Of a stretch of 64,000 nt of DNA, positions 31,341 to 41,706 are shown piece by piece. This DNA comes from Falciphora oryzae (taxonomy: Eukaryota > Ascomycota > Sordariomycetes > Magnaporthales > Magnaporthaceae). Below the pieces are notes generated by a model. It made no database searches. It was not told the DNA's origin and saw nothing but the letters and a program-made list of their open reading frames with translations. A program made the position numbers and the translations under genes. Each line of letters starts with the position of its first letter. The first letter of the stretch is position 1. The DNA is taken from assembly GCA_000733355.1 (NCBI GenBank), contig JNVV01000052.1, forward strand, positions 21,254 through 85,253, written 5' to 3'.

Positions 31341-32219
31341 GAGAAGGGTCGAGCGGCGTGGTGGCGACTGTTCCTCAGCCATTCCTGTCTCGTCTGCCGG
31401 AAACACTCTTTGGGTAGGTATTTATCCACCGCCGGGTTCCATCGCGTGGTTGGTCAAGTCGCTTCACGCGCCTCTTTCACGTCGCTCACCGAGACTGGCG
31501 CGGCGACTGGGTAAACTTCGGCGGCATTCTGCCCCTGCTCGTCTGGTCGTGGGGGTCACGCCTGGCCATCACAGGGCGGACGGACATTGCTTACAATACC
31601 AACCAAAACCGGAAGAGGTAGAAATGCATATCAACATCCGGCAAGATCGGGGAACTTGGCCGCAGGAAGCTCATCATGAAGGACTAATCCAGTGAGAGGA
31701 GAGAAAATGCAACGCACCATGACGGAAAGCTTGATCAAAGGCCAGCCCATCACGGTGGAGAAGCACCGAGCTTCCATATTCCGGTCTAATTATCCCGGGC
31801 AGCTAACAACCCCTTATCGATCCGAGAACCAGGTCTGCCGCGGTTAAAACGGATCAAAACGGAACACCTGAGAGCCGCAGCCAGTCGGGAGCCCGTCGAG
31901 CCTGCGTCGTGATAAAAATAGCCAGCATCTCAGGCAGAATGCCAGTATGGTGTGGTTTAACCAAGCAACCGAAGCCTGGTCCGCTCGCTTGTTAGAGCCA
32001 GAACCTCGGGCCTAGCTGGGATGTGTGAAGAACCGCACACCCTCCTCGGCTGGATTTCGCCACGGCGCGATGAAGCAGGTCTGGTGCCGTGGTGAGGAGA
32101 CTCCAGTATGGGAGGGGGGTTTGGGCGTGGGAGAAGATTGGCTATAAGTAGAGGCTCTGGATGGGAATCACCTGTGACCGAATTGGTCTGGGCCTCAGGG
32201 GTTCATCCAAGCCTTCATC
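31341..32219. other. Spacer between HET pseudogene and CVNH gene
   Basis: About 880 bp. It holds whatever remains of the HET promoter and the CVNH promoter. GGCTATAAGTAGAGG near 32140-32155 is a plausible TATA element about 70 bp before the CVNH start. No gene seen. Confidence 0.4.
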
Positions 32220-32897
32220 ATGCTACCCAAACCCACCAACATCCTGTCCCTGTCCCTGTGCCTAGCTACCCTAGCCACCGCCGCTCCCCGGCGAATGGGA
32301 CAGGAACTATCCCCATCACTCCTGAGGCGGAGCTACACCCGCTCCTGCGAAACCTGCACACTCGCCGACACCCACTACCTGCACTGCTACTGCTGGAGCG
32401 CCAGCGGCCGCCGTGTCGAGACCGAGATCGACCTCGACTGGTGCGTGACCAACAGCGGGGGCAAGCTCGCGCCAAAGGCCAAGTCAGTTCTTTTTACACT
32501 CCTTATCCCGATATAAACCCTGATCAACCAAGGCTCCGTACTGACGGCAACGACAACAACCGTGACCTCGCCGCAGCGGCGCCTTCTCAAAAACATGCAG
32601 CCACGAGCGCTGGGTAGAGGGCACGGCCAACGTGCTGCTGGCCTACTGCGGCGACGGGCGCGGCGGCGGGCGAGATAGCAAGTTGGATCTGGGTATGTTC
32701 AACCATCCTCGACACAACATGGAACGGGACGAGGACCGTTTGGCTGATATACCCCTTTGGTATCTCCCACACCACACCACACAACAGATGACTTCATCCA
32801 CAATTCGAACGGCATCCTCACCTGCCATGGCATCCTGGGCGTCGAGGGGCGGGTGCCGGGCGGCCCCAACTGTCCCCATCCCCACACTATATGCTAA
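32220..32897 (+). CDS. Secreted cyanovirin-N homology (CVNH) lectin
   Basis: Three exons, 32220-32482, 32577-32692 and 32788-32897, with introns of 94 and 95 nt (GTCAGT..CGCAG and GTATGT..AACAG). They encode 162 residues. The first 22 residues (MLPKPTNILSLSLCLATLATAA) are a signal peptide. The mature part has the two-repeat CVNH layout. Repeat 1 runs from SYTRSCETCTLADTHYLHC to WSASGRRVETEIDLDWCV and NSGGKLAPK. Repeat 2 runs from GAFSKTCSHERWV to LLAYCGDG, SKLDLDDFIHNSNGILTC. Splicing is supported because both joins (KAN-GAF and LDL-DDF) restore family motifs. A C-terminal tail with two more Cys (PNCPHPHTIC) follows. Fungal CVNH proteins bind high-mannose glycans and are implicated in cell-surface recognition or defence. 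No single frame covers it. Confidence 0.88.
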
Positions 32898-33409
32898 GTT
32901 AAAGGGGAGTGGTTCGCTTTAGCTGCCATTTCTTTTCCCGTCTTTTCACTATGCATCTTCGCTCTATCTATCTTATCAGGGCGGATATAGGATGCTCGGT
33001 CTAGGACATGACCCGGCTTGGTAATGAGTGGGCAGCCATGTTGCTGAGGATTAAACGGGACAAATTGCTATCGCTCCATAGGCAGAATCCCCGCCACCGA
33101 GGAACAAGAATTTGCAGGTGCGCTGACTGTTCTAAATACAAATGCTATCGACGCGGTTGATGGCGATGGCTGATACCATGTTAATCGAGGACAGGCTAAG
33201 GCTCCTCTTTCATTGCTAGATAACACAAAACATGCCTGAAAAGAACCCGTGGCCAACCAGGCCACTGAAAGATGCTCAAAAGTAAACCGTCCGTTCCAAA
33301 ACTGTCCTATACCGTGCCGCTGAGGCGCCAATCCTGTATGCATACCAAATTAACTCCAAGAGAAACAGTCGTGAAATCATGCCATCCCCAACCCTTTTCC
33401 CCTTCGTCC
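32898..33409. other. Convergent 3' region
   Basis: About 510 bp between the CVNH lectin (+) and the unknown gene (-). It contains both 3' ends and no coding signal. Confidence 0.45.
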
Positions 33410-35101
33410 TCAAACGCGGCTGAAGACGTCAACGACAGGAGAGAGGGCGATGTAGTCGTAGGCCTGCGGCGCCTGCTCAGAGGAAAATCCACAAGGAGAA
33501 AAACTTAGTTCCCAACGTCCCCACTTCGTGCGAGGTGGCGACGCAGCAGGCGGCCGAGGGAGGAGAGGATATCATCAACGCAGTCAGCATACCTCAACCT
33601 CAGTCACGCCCACGCCCCGCCGCCGCTTAGACGGCGAAGTTGGGGGTGATCGTGACCCGTCACCGCTGCTGCCACGGCTCGACTCTCGGCTCCGCTTCTT
33701 GCTGTCCTCGTCGAAGCTCTTGGCCACCATCTTGCGCAGTCTGTTATGCTGCTCCTCGCGCCAGTAGGCCGTGTACTCGCGATACCGGCGTTCCTCGTCG
33801 ATCCGAATCCTCTCTAGCTCTGCCTCGTAGGTGGGGAGCTCTTCGGGGGTGTGGAAGGTATCGTAGCTGGATGCCAAAAACTCCTTGCCCGTAATCTCGG
33901 AGCCCAGCGCTTTTCCCAGCCGCTCCTTTAAGCCATAGAACGGCCAGACGGGCACCCTGGTGTGCGACACGCGCATCGATGAAGTGCCCTTAGGGCCCCG
34001 ATGGAGAGGTTGGCTAGGTTGCGCAAAGCCCTCGAGGAAGTCTGCTCCGATCCAGGCAGTGTAGACTATGAAGTCCTTGGCGTCCGCGTCAAAGGTGAAG
34101 AGCCGCACCTCAACATCGCGCATGACGGCGTCGGGCTCGGGGGAACTAGACTCGTAGCTGCTCGGGGGGTTCGAGGGCGATGACTGCGATAGCCTGAACT
34201 TTCTCCGACCGGTTTTCTTGCTGTAAAAGCGGGCCTGCGCCATAGCGATAAGGACCGCAATGAAATGCGCGTCGCAGTCTGGATTGCCGGGAACAAGAGC
34301 CTTGGCCCGCAGCCGCTGCAGGTTGGCGACGGGCCTGTTGGCGTAATCGCCGTCTCTGGGGCCGGGAGAGATGCGGAAGAGAGACTTGCGCACGCTGGCC
34401 AGGTGGTCGCGATCTATGTAGGCAAGCAGAGGCGCGTTCTGGAGAAACTTGCTGGCGCTGTCGAGGTCCGGTTCGCTGGGACACGAGTCTTGAGAAGACG
34501 ACGACATCGGACGCGTGGCGGCCGAGTCGAAAGAGTAGCAACGGGAAGTTGTGTGTTTCCAGACCATGGGAAGTTTGACGGCCCTCCGGTAGAACTTGGT
34601 ACCGAAGTGCAGGTCGAGGTCCACCGAGGTTTTGGTCTTGCAAGGCATGGTGGGAAAGAAGCCGGAGACGAGGTGCTTCAGGGCGCGGATCCTCTCAATG
34701 GCCGGGCCTGGCTGCACAAATGTGCTCAGCTCAGCGCATAGCTGCTTGGCTGCGGGCGACGGCTCCGGCGACGGGGGAGGGGCCATGCCGGGGTACTGCT
34801 GTGGATCGGGCGCCGGGAATAGCATGGGCGATTGCTCCTTGAACTGCACGCCGAGGGACTTGGTGTGCAGGTCTGTCCAGCAGATAGGCAGGACGTATAG
34901 GCCATGGCCCGAGTAGGAGTGCATTATGTCGTAGAGTGAGCCCGGCGCAGGGCAGATGTGCGTTCTCTTGGGCTGGGGACGCGGCCGCGGTGCTGGCGAC
35001 AGGGGGGCGTCCGACTCTGAATCGGGCAGAGTCACCCGGGCAGACCCGACGGCGGCGTCTTGGGCAGCCGGAGGGCTGGGGCTGGGTTTAGGCGACGACA
35101 T
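33410..35101 (-). CDS. Unknown fungal protein with basic NLS-like tail
   Basis: Two exons, 35101-33593 and 33472-33410, with a 120-nt intron (GTATGC..GAGCAG). They encode 523 residues. The last exon adds APQAYDYIALSPVVDVFSRV to VTEVE, replacing two codons and a stop in the unspliced frame. I recognise no named family. Visible features are an N-terminal Pro/Ser-rich disordered segment, a middle globular region (GHGLYVLPICWTDLHTKSLG; KTKTSVDLDLHFGTKFYRRA; AHFIAVLIAMAQARFYSKKT; RLFTFDADAKDFIVYTAWIG), a helical ELERIRIDEERRYREY segment and a Ser/Arg/Lys-rich tail (SKKRSRESSRGSS, PSKRRRG) that looks like a nuclear signal. The frame stays open and protein-like upstream of 35101 (IRSILSHSQLFEQ) without an ATG, so another 5' exon is likely and the true N-terminus is longer. 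Function unknown. Confidence 0.65.
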
Positions 35102-37301
35102 CTCTAGGATGGCGCGCACCTGCTCAAAGAGCTGGCTGTGGGACAGGATGGATCTGATAAAGAGGTTGTCGCGGTCTGGGTTAGCGGGTGACGCGGGGTG
35201 GAGCTGCGCGCGAGCTTGTTGGTGTTGGGGTACACCGCCGAGTGATTGCGCTAGAGTGCCGGAAGACGGAACGCGCCAGAGGGCGGGGGGTTTGCGATTG
35301 ATTGGGACAGAATTGGGATGGTAGTGGATTGAGTCGCGCCTGGTCGGGTGCTCTGCGTGTAGGGCTGCCGTGGGCGAAGCTGGGGCGCGGCGACGAGAGG
35401 GTGCGAAGAAGAAGACGAATGAAGGTTTGGGGAACCAACTCTATTGACGGCATTCGCGATTCAGCGATGTGCGCGGATCTCGGCTCAGGGACTGCGCAGG
35501 GCCGAGCCTAGCTTGGGCCGCTGGGGATTTGATGATGATGCGCTGATTGACGTGATGAGGCTGCGCAGCAAGGGCTGGGCTGACGGAACTGGAACAGGGG
35601 AAGACCGTGTGTTAGGCTAGACGCGCTTGTGCGGTCGCGACGAGGGGCAAACAACGCAAGCAGGTGGGCAGGGGCGGGTGCACGAGCGCTGGAGCTGAGG
35701 GCTGAGTGCAGGGTGATCGACGGGAATGACAAGCTCCCAGCGAGCTTTGGGAATTGGGGCTGGAGGCGACAGGGGCCGCCGCGTGCCACAGTGGGTGGAG
35801 AAAAGCAAAAATATATACCAATTTTTGGAAGCAGGCCTGCAGAAGCAAGATAGCTGGAAGGCAGAGTGACAAGGTACAGCCAACCGTCTCACAAGACAGA
35901 TGAATTCGGAGTCAGGCTAGAGGGGCAGAAAGAGGGAGAAAAGAGCGGGTAATAAAGGAGGAAAATCGAAAACGAAAACAGACACAGAGGAATGCGAACA
36001 AAGAGAATCAACCAGGCAAAAACAAAGGAGTGGAACTAAAGGAATGCAATCGAAAGAAGTTTCTGGGAGCCCGCTTGAAAAACACCGGCACTCACATCCT
36101 AACCGGGCCTTGGACTGCAGCCGAATGACGCAACTGCAGGAGGCTGGGCGATTGATTTTGCTTGTTTCCCGTTGCAGCCCAACAGAGACAAAAAAAAAAA
36201 AAAAAAAAAAAACCAGGTGTGGCGTAGACTGGTAGGATTGGAGGCGATTGCGATTTTGCTGGGATCTATGCCCACGTCGGATTGCGGATGCGAATAAGAC
36301 ACGGTCAGCCGGTGAGGATCGCGTCGTGCTGGGGGACGGTTCGAGGAAAGTGCCAGCACGGGTGGCTCGCGTCCGCGTCGGGGGTGGTGCTGCCCTTATG
36401 AACCCGGGCGGGGATCTGCGCGATGTGGTGGCGGCCGCACGCAGGGCCAATGTCCGAGGGACGCGGAACACAGCTGGGGAGATTAGGGCGGCACGGGCAG
36501 GCGCAGTCGCGTAATTGGCAGGCCATTGCCACATGTCCACACCAGGGCTGCTGCGATGGCCAGCGCAGAGGAGGGGCCCACTGGCCCGCTGGCGTGTGGA
36601 TGCGACACGAAAATGTCTCCAAGTCACCTGACCGCCAGGCAGCCAACCCGAGCTCGCCCTTTGTCCTGCGCCTGCTCCGCAAGCTCCGATGGCCAGTGTC
36701 CCCACCGATCCCCACCGACACCAATAAGCGCGCTTTGTTGGCCGCATTTAGCCATGCTGCCGAGCCACGTCAGCCACGTTTAACCTGGCTGCTGGTGTGG
36801 AGGGAAGAGAGAAGTTGAGTCACGGGTAGGCACCAATGAGCGAGGTGAATTTCAAGCAGGGAGACAGCTTGGCTGCTGAAAGTCACGAGACGGTTCTGTG
36901 TTGGCCATTTTGGAGAGTCAAAGAAGCAAGAAAGGCCAACAGAGAATCGGTGAAGCAAAGAAAAGTTACCAAAAGAGCGAAAAGGGAATTAAAAATAACC
37001 TAAACTAGGGGATGGATAGTAAACAAATGGAGTCGAAGGCGGCACGAAGGATGGAAGTTGGGAAAGAGGACGAATAATTGAGGCCTGACATCCAAGGCAC
37101 TACGTAATGCCGCCCCACATGCGAGACGTCAGTGTGCAAGCACGCCCAGCAGACCCCACCAAAGCCGGCCGACCAGCTCAGCCCAGCTCCGGCGAACGGA
37201 GTGGCAAGCAACGCATCAAGGAGAGCCGCACGCATCTCCGGCCCCCCGACACTCACCCTCCTATCCCTCCCCCGGCTCCGGACAGGACAGCCCAACAAAA
37301 C
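35102..37301. promoter_or_regulatory. Divergent promoter region, unknown gene / ARPC3
   Basis: 2.2 kb between head-to-head genes. The left end probably includes an unassigned 5' exon of the minus-strand gene. A run of about 23 A lies at 36189-36211. Long 5' leaders are plausible for both genes. No other gene recognised. Confidence 0.45.
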
Positions 37302-37999
37302 ATGCCGGCCTACAACTCCGTCTTCAACGCCGACGCCGAGCAACGGCTGATCGGCAACTTCCCGCTCCTGCCTCTGCGCACCAAGACGCGCGGGCCCGCC
37401 TACACGCTGCCCTTCCCCAACCCGCCCCTGCCGGCGGCCGAGTCGCCCGAGCCCGACAGCGAGAGCTACGACGCGCTCGACGAGGTGCTGCTGCTGTTCC
37501 GCGCGAATACCTTCTTCCGCAACTTTGAGATCCAGGGCCCCGCAGACCGCCTCCTCGTCTACGGCATCTGGTTCGTCAGCGACTGCCTGGCCAAGATCAA
37601 ACCCAACGCCACGCTGAGGGAGGCCACCAAGGAGGTCACGAATATCGCTCTGGACCTTAACTTCGCCATCCCCGGCGACCCGGGCTTCCCGCTGAACCAG
37701 GTCCGTCTGCGCTGGGATGCTGCCATTGTCCCTTGTTTCGTCCCTGACCTCGCGAGCTTTAGCCAGTCGCACGCGTGTGGTGGATAACAATAGGCTAACT
37801 GTTCCCATCCCCAACGCAGATGTACGAGCCCCCGCGGGACAGGCAAGACGCCGAGCAGCTGCGCCAGTACATGGCCCAGGCCCGACAAGAGCTCGCGACG
37901 AGATTACTAGCCAGGGTGTACGAGGAGGGCGGTGACGGGAAGCCGAGCAAGTGGTGGCTCAGCTTCACCAAGCGGAAGTTCATGGGCAAGGCGCTGTGA
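37302..37999 (+). CDS. ARC18: Arp2/3 complex subunit 3 (ARPC3, p21-Arc)
   Basis: Two exons, 37302-37700 and 37820-37999, with a 119-nt intron (GTCCGT..GCTAACTG..CGCAG). They encode 192 residues. The start MPAYNSVFNADAEQRLIGNF is the conserved family N-terminus, so an in-frame upstream ATG at 37107 is not used. ARPC3 landmarks follow: PLLPLRTKTRGPAY; a Pro-rich insertion; DEVLLLFRANTFFRNFEIQG; PADRLLVYGIWFVSDCL; IPGDPGFPLNQ at the splice; MYEPPRDRQDAEQLRQYMAQ; and the end KWWLSFTKRKFMGKAL. The protein is a structural subunit of the actin-nucleating Arp2/3 complex at endocytic patches and hyphal tips. It is slightly longer than the animal protein because of the Pro-rich insertion. The symbol follows the yeast orthologue ARC18. 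The gene converges on TRM6 with about 330 bp between stops. Confidence 0.95.
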
Positions 38000-38330
38000 T
38001 GGCGCTCACTGGCGGCATGGACGCCATGTACAAAGGATGGGCGGGTGGACTGATTTGTTGCGAGCAACGGTTTTTGATGGACAAGCAGATGCGGGCCCTT
38101 CAGATAGGGCACACACACCTCGAAGGTCAATAAAAAGCGATCTAACATCAACCAAGGATATCCTGCAGGTTTTTTTTTTTTTCAAGGCAGATTGCCCAAT
38201 GCATCGCGTGATGTGTATTCTGGGCGGGGTATCCAGGAGTACCTATACCAAGCTCTCCGGCCGGGGCGACAGCTATCCCCGCCGCGTCCCAGGCCGGCCG
38301 TTCATATCCTCATCAAACCTCCCAAGTTCC
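38000..38330. other. Convergent 3' region, ARPC3 / TRM6
   Basis: 330 bp containing both 3' UTRs; a T-run sits at 38169-38181. Nothing else seen. Confidence 0.5.
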
Positions 38331-40484
38331 TCAATCACCCCTCTTCTGCCTCTTGAGAAACTTGCCTCTCGCCTCGACCTTGCCCGCGACTGGCACTGCA
38401 CGCCAGCCTGTGAGGACGTATCCCTCGGCGCCGCCCCTCGAGGTCATGACCGGGTGCGTCCGGTTCGGCAGGACCTGCCACTTGCGCACCCTGCTCGTCT
38501 GGATACAGACTCCAAGCAGCAGCGTCGGGTTGACGGGGAACTCCTCTGAGCCCTCCCGGCGCGCCAGCCCAGGCCGTGGCGTCGCCGCCCCGCTGGAGCC
38601 GTCGGCCGCCGGCGTCCTCGTCGCCTCCGCATTGTCACCACCCGACCCCTCGCCGCCCTCCGGGACCGCGTCGTCGTCGTCGTCGCCGTCGTCGCCACTC
38701 CCACACGCCATCCAGGCCGCGCGGCGCGCGACGCTGTAGCAGTCGGCCAGGCGCGCGAGGGGCTCCAGGGTGGGCGAGTAAACGGCGACGGGGGCGCCGC
38801 CGGCTAGCAGGGGGAGGGCGTGGCGCAGGACCGAGACGGGGTCCATTGAGGTGGCGACGACCAGGCCCGAGAAGTTGCCGCCGCGTGTCGCGTCGACGAT
38901 GTGCCTAGTGCGGGCCCAGCGCCGCCTCTTGCGGTGGTAGTTGCCGCGCCGGTTCGCCTTCCAGCTCGCCACCTCCTCGGCGGGCACAACCGGGGGCGCC
39001 GACGAGTATGTCGTGTCGGCCTCCGGGGAGAGCAGTTGCAGCCACGTCAGGGTCAGCAGGTGCGGCAGGAGCGGGTGCGGCGGGTGGTTCGGATTCGTGC
39101 TGTCGTAGCCGTACTGTCTCAGGTAGGACAAGTTCGCTTGCGAGTTGGGGTGGATGACGGTGATAGTGTTTGTGTCTGAGTATGGGATGTGGAAGTCGTG
39201 GGGCCGCTTGTTGCGAGCTGGCGGTCGACATGGTAGCCGGCTCTTCTCCCCCGAGCCACAAGTGCCGTTGGCTTGTGCCTCTCCTTGGCCTTCCCTCTGG
39301 CCATTCGGCCCAGCCCCCGCACCTGCGCTAGTCTCTTGTTGATCGATCTCCATCTCATCGTCCAATGGTGTGTCGTTGTTCGAGACGCCGGCTTCGCTTT
39401 TGCTGTTCTCGCCTTTGCTCGTCCCGTTTGTCTGTGCTTCTGCGGTTGCTGGAGCGTCCAAGCCCTCCTCGCTCTTAGAGTAGAGAATACCCATCTTCTC
39501 GGCCAAAGCAGCCACGAGGAGACCCCCAGTGTCGTCCACCACAAGCCAACGCCCTGATTCTGCCAGCGGTTCCTTTGGGCCGCTTGCCCTCCACTTCTCC
39601 AATACCATGTCGTCGTACTCGGACTGGCCCTCGGTTGGTGGCGTGGGCAGCAGATCGACGCCGTCGCCACCGTAGTGAACATTAGCCCAGCAGCCCACCA
39701 GAGCGACCATCTCCTCGCGCATCTCCAGGATTTTGGAGCCGGCGTCCTTGTCCTCGAGCAGGTAGTTGCCCATCTGGGTAGGGTCGTGGGGCAGGACGGC
39801 GAAGCGGCGGATGTACTTGCGCGTCTTGAGCAGCTTGTACTTTGACAGCGAGAACTGCGTCTTGAGGTCCAGGGCCGTGTGGCGCAACATTAGCTTGGTG
39901 ATGAGCTCCTTGCCAGCGCCGGCGCCCTCGCGCTTGAGGTCTTCGATCTCCTCGAAGCTGAGCGTCTGGCGCGCGTCCTCGTCCAGCAGCTCGCGGCTGG
40001 AGCGCGCCACCACCTCGCCCTTGGGGCCGACGACGCTGTACTCGATGTTATCGTCGGCGGCGAGGAGCGTTACGCCGTCGCCCGTCTCCTTCCCGGCGCC
40101 GCCGTCGGGGGCCGACGCGGCGGCAGCCTCCTCGGCCAGGACATCGGCGTAGAGCTCCGCGGGGGGCACGATCCGCAGCCGGTTGAAGGTCTCGCCTGGG
40201 CGCTTGTCTTCAACCTCGAATGTGACGTGGTAGGGGCGGTGGATTATGAGATTGCTCGGGAACGAGCCGTATTTGCCTAGTGATATCGTCCTGAGGGCGC
40301 GGCCGATGGGCCTCTGTTAACTTTGCCAAAGTGCCAAAGACAAAAAGTGTTGGGAGCGCCTGCGCGCGGAACCCTCTCTTTCCTGGACTAGGACTTACGT
40401 ATTCGGCACGACCTGCATAACTTTGAGACTGTCCGACGGCAGCCTTAGTGCCACCCAGGCATTGGGCTCAATAAGTTCGTACAT
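38331..40484 (-). CDS. TRM6: tRNA (m1A58) methyltransferase non-catalytic subunit TRM6/GCD10
   Basis: Two exons, 40484-40399 and 40290-38331, with a 108-nt intron (GTAAGT..CCTCAG). They encode 681 residues. The acceptor at 40291 is chosen because it yields VVPNT-TISLGKYGSFPSNLI, the conserved Trm6 N-terminus; a nearer AG would insert RPIGRALR-type residues. Later motifs are RPYHVTFEVED, LLAADDNIEYSVVGPKGEV, the LSFEEIEDLKREGAG region, ELITKLMLRHTALDLKTQFS, SKYKLLKTRKYIRRFAVLPH and, in the C-terminal lobe, FHIPYSDTNTITVIHPNSQA, ATSMDPVSVLRHALPLLAGG and HPVMTSRGGAEGYVLTGWRA. Trm6 pairs with catalytic Trm61 to make m1A58 in tRNA, including initiator tRNA. An acidic Asp/Glu/Gly insert near residue 560 is low-complexity and lineage-specific. 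Complete. Confidence 0.93.
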
Positions 40485-40878
40485 TGCGCGGTCTCTGGTA
40501 TTCGAGACGCTTGCGATGCGGCGGCAGACTGCCGGTTTCGCGGATCACAGGCTAGGATCGACATTTTTCTGCCGCGCGGTGAACGAGCAGTGGTCGCATC
40601 CGGTGGGGGAGTGTGGGGTCATCTCGCGTCAAGTCTGCAGCGATCTGGCCAGTGAGCCTGTGCTGTGATTTCCCGGCGATTTTTCACTGTGCAGCACTGC
40701 GCTAAAAGGCATGCCCGCTTGTTTTGACTTGGTTTCCCGCCGTCGATGGACGTGCATATCGTTTACTCGTTTAGTCTTGTTCTATCTGCTTCCCCAAGTT
40801 GTTTGATGTCCATTATCCAACCGATCCTTGCGCTATACAGCTATCTGCCCCGAGGAGAGGGTGCTCTCCATGATCAAC
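40485..40878. other. TRM6 promoter / GNAT 3' region
   Basis: About 390 bp between two minus-strand genes in tandem. It serves as TRM6 upstream region and acetyltransferase 3' UTR. No separate feature recognised. Confidence 0.45.
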
Positions 40879-41706
40879 TCAGAGGTTCCCAACCTTCGTC
40901 CCCACCACTGGAGCCTGAGCCTTTGCCTCGCGCTCACTCTTGCTGGGCATCCTCATTGGGGCACTTCTGTAAGGAAGACCGGTATTCTGGACGATGTAAC
41001 CGGCGCGCTCGTACAAGGTCACAGCCTGCTTGGTCGCGTCCAGGTATGACGGGTAATCTAGGTCGTCGGCCAGCTCCCTGCCTGCCTCCAGCATCTTTGC
41101 CGCAAGCCCCCTGCCCCGTATGCTTTGGGATACGGCAATGGACTCGAGGACTGGATGCGCATGCGAGAACCTCGTCAGAAAGCAAGCAAGCGAGCCAGCA
41201 CACCAAGTGATGGCAGATTCGGGGGTACTCACAGACGTGGCCCTCCTGGCCCATGACTTTCCTATGATTGTTCTCCATCTTGGTGAAGAATCCATCCAAC
41301 TTCTCCCTGTCCAGGCCGGCCACGAGCGCAGGGTACCGCTCCTCCCACGACCAGACTCCGCCATCATTCGGGTCGATAATCCAGTACAGCGCGTAACCAA
41401 CGGTGTTCTCTTTTGTCATGACCAACACCCAGTAAGCTCGAGAATCGGTCCGCCACCAAGCACATGCCCTGCGTCCTATCACCACATACCGTTTTCGTCG
41501 TGCAGCACAATGACACGCGACTGTTGTTTGCCAGGCTCGGCCCTGACGAAGCCTTCATAGGCCCTGTCTAGCCAGGCTCGGGTTTCGGGCGTGGCTGGGA
41601 ACAGCTCATTCAGCCTTTCGCTGGCGAAGGCGTGGAGGAAGGTGTCAACGATTCCGGGCACGTCGGCCAGGGTCGCCGGCGTGACGGCAAAGGCAGTCGA
41701 TGCCAT
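40879..41706 (-). CDS. GNAT-family N-acetyltransferase
   Basis: Three exons, 41706-41490, 41409-41233 and 41150-40879, with introns of 80 nt (GTATGT..AAAAG) and 82 nt (GTGAGT..TCCAG). They encode about 221 residues. Exon 1 gives the N-terminal AFAVTPATLADVPGIVDTFL helix region. Exon 2 gives NTVGYALYWIID (beta4 region). Exon 3 gives LESIAVSQSIRGRGLAAKML, the acetyl-CoA-binding loop (SIRGRGLA), then TLYERAGYIVQNTG, the typical C-terminal GNAT motif. The second splice restores GHVFLESIAV exactly. The first acceptor is less certain, since an AG about 28 nt earlier would add about 9 residues. The substrate cannot be deduced; fungal relatives acetylate small amines or antibiotics. Confidence 0.85.

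Noticed and set aside
37107..37301. In-frame upstream ATG extending ARPC3 by 65 residues
   Set aside because: ARPC3 proteins begin MPAYxS at the position encoded at 37302; the extension is Pro-rich leader sequence.
40291..40304. Nearer intron acceptors for TRM6 (AG at about 40303)
   Set aside because: They would add PIGRALR-type residues inside the conserved VVPNT-TISLGKYG junction; the CCTCAG acceptor fits the family exactly.
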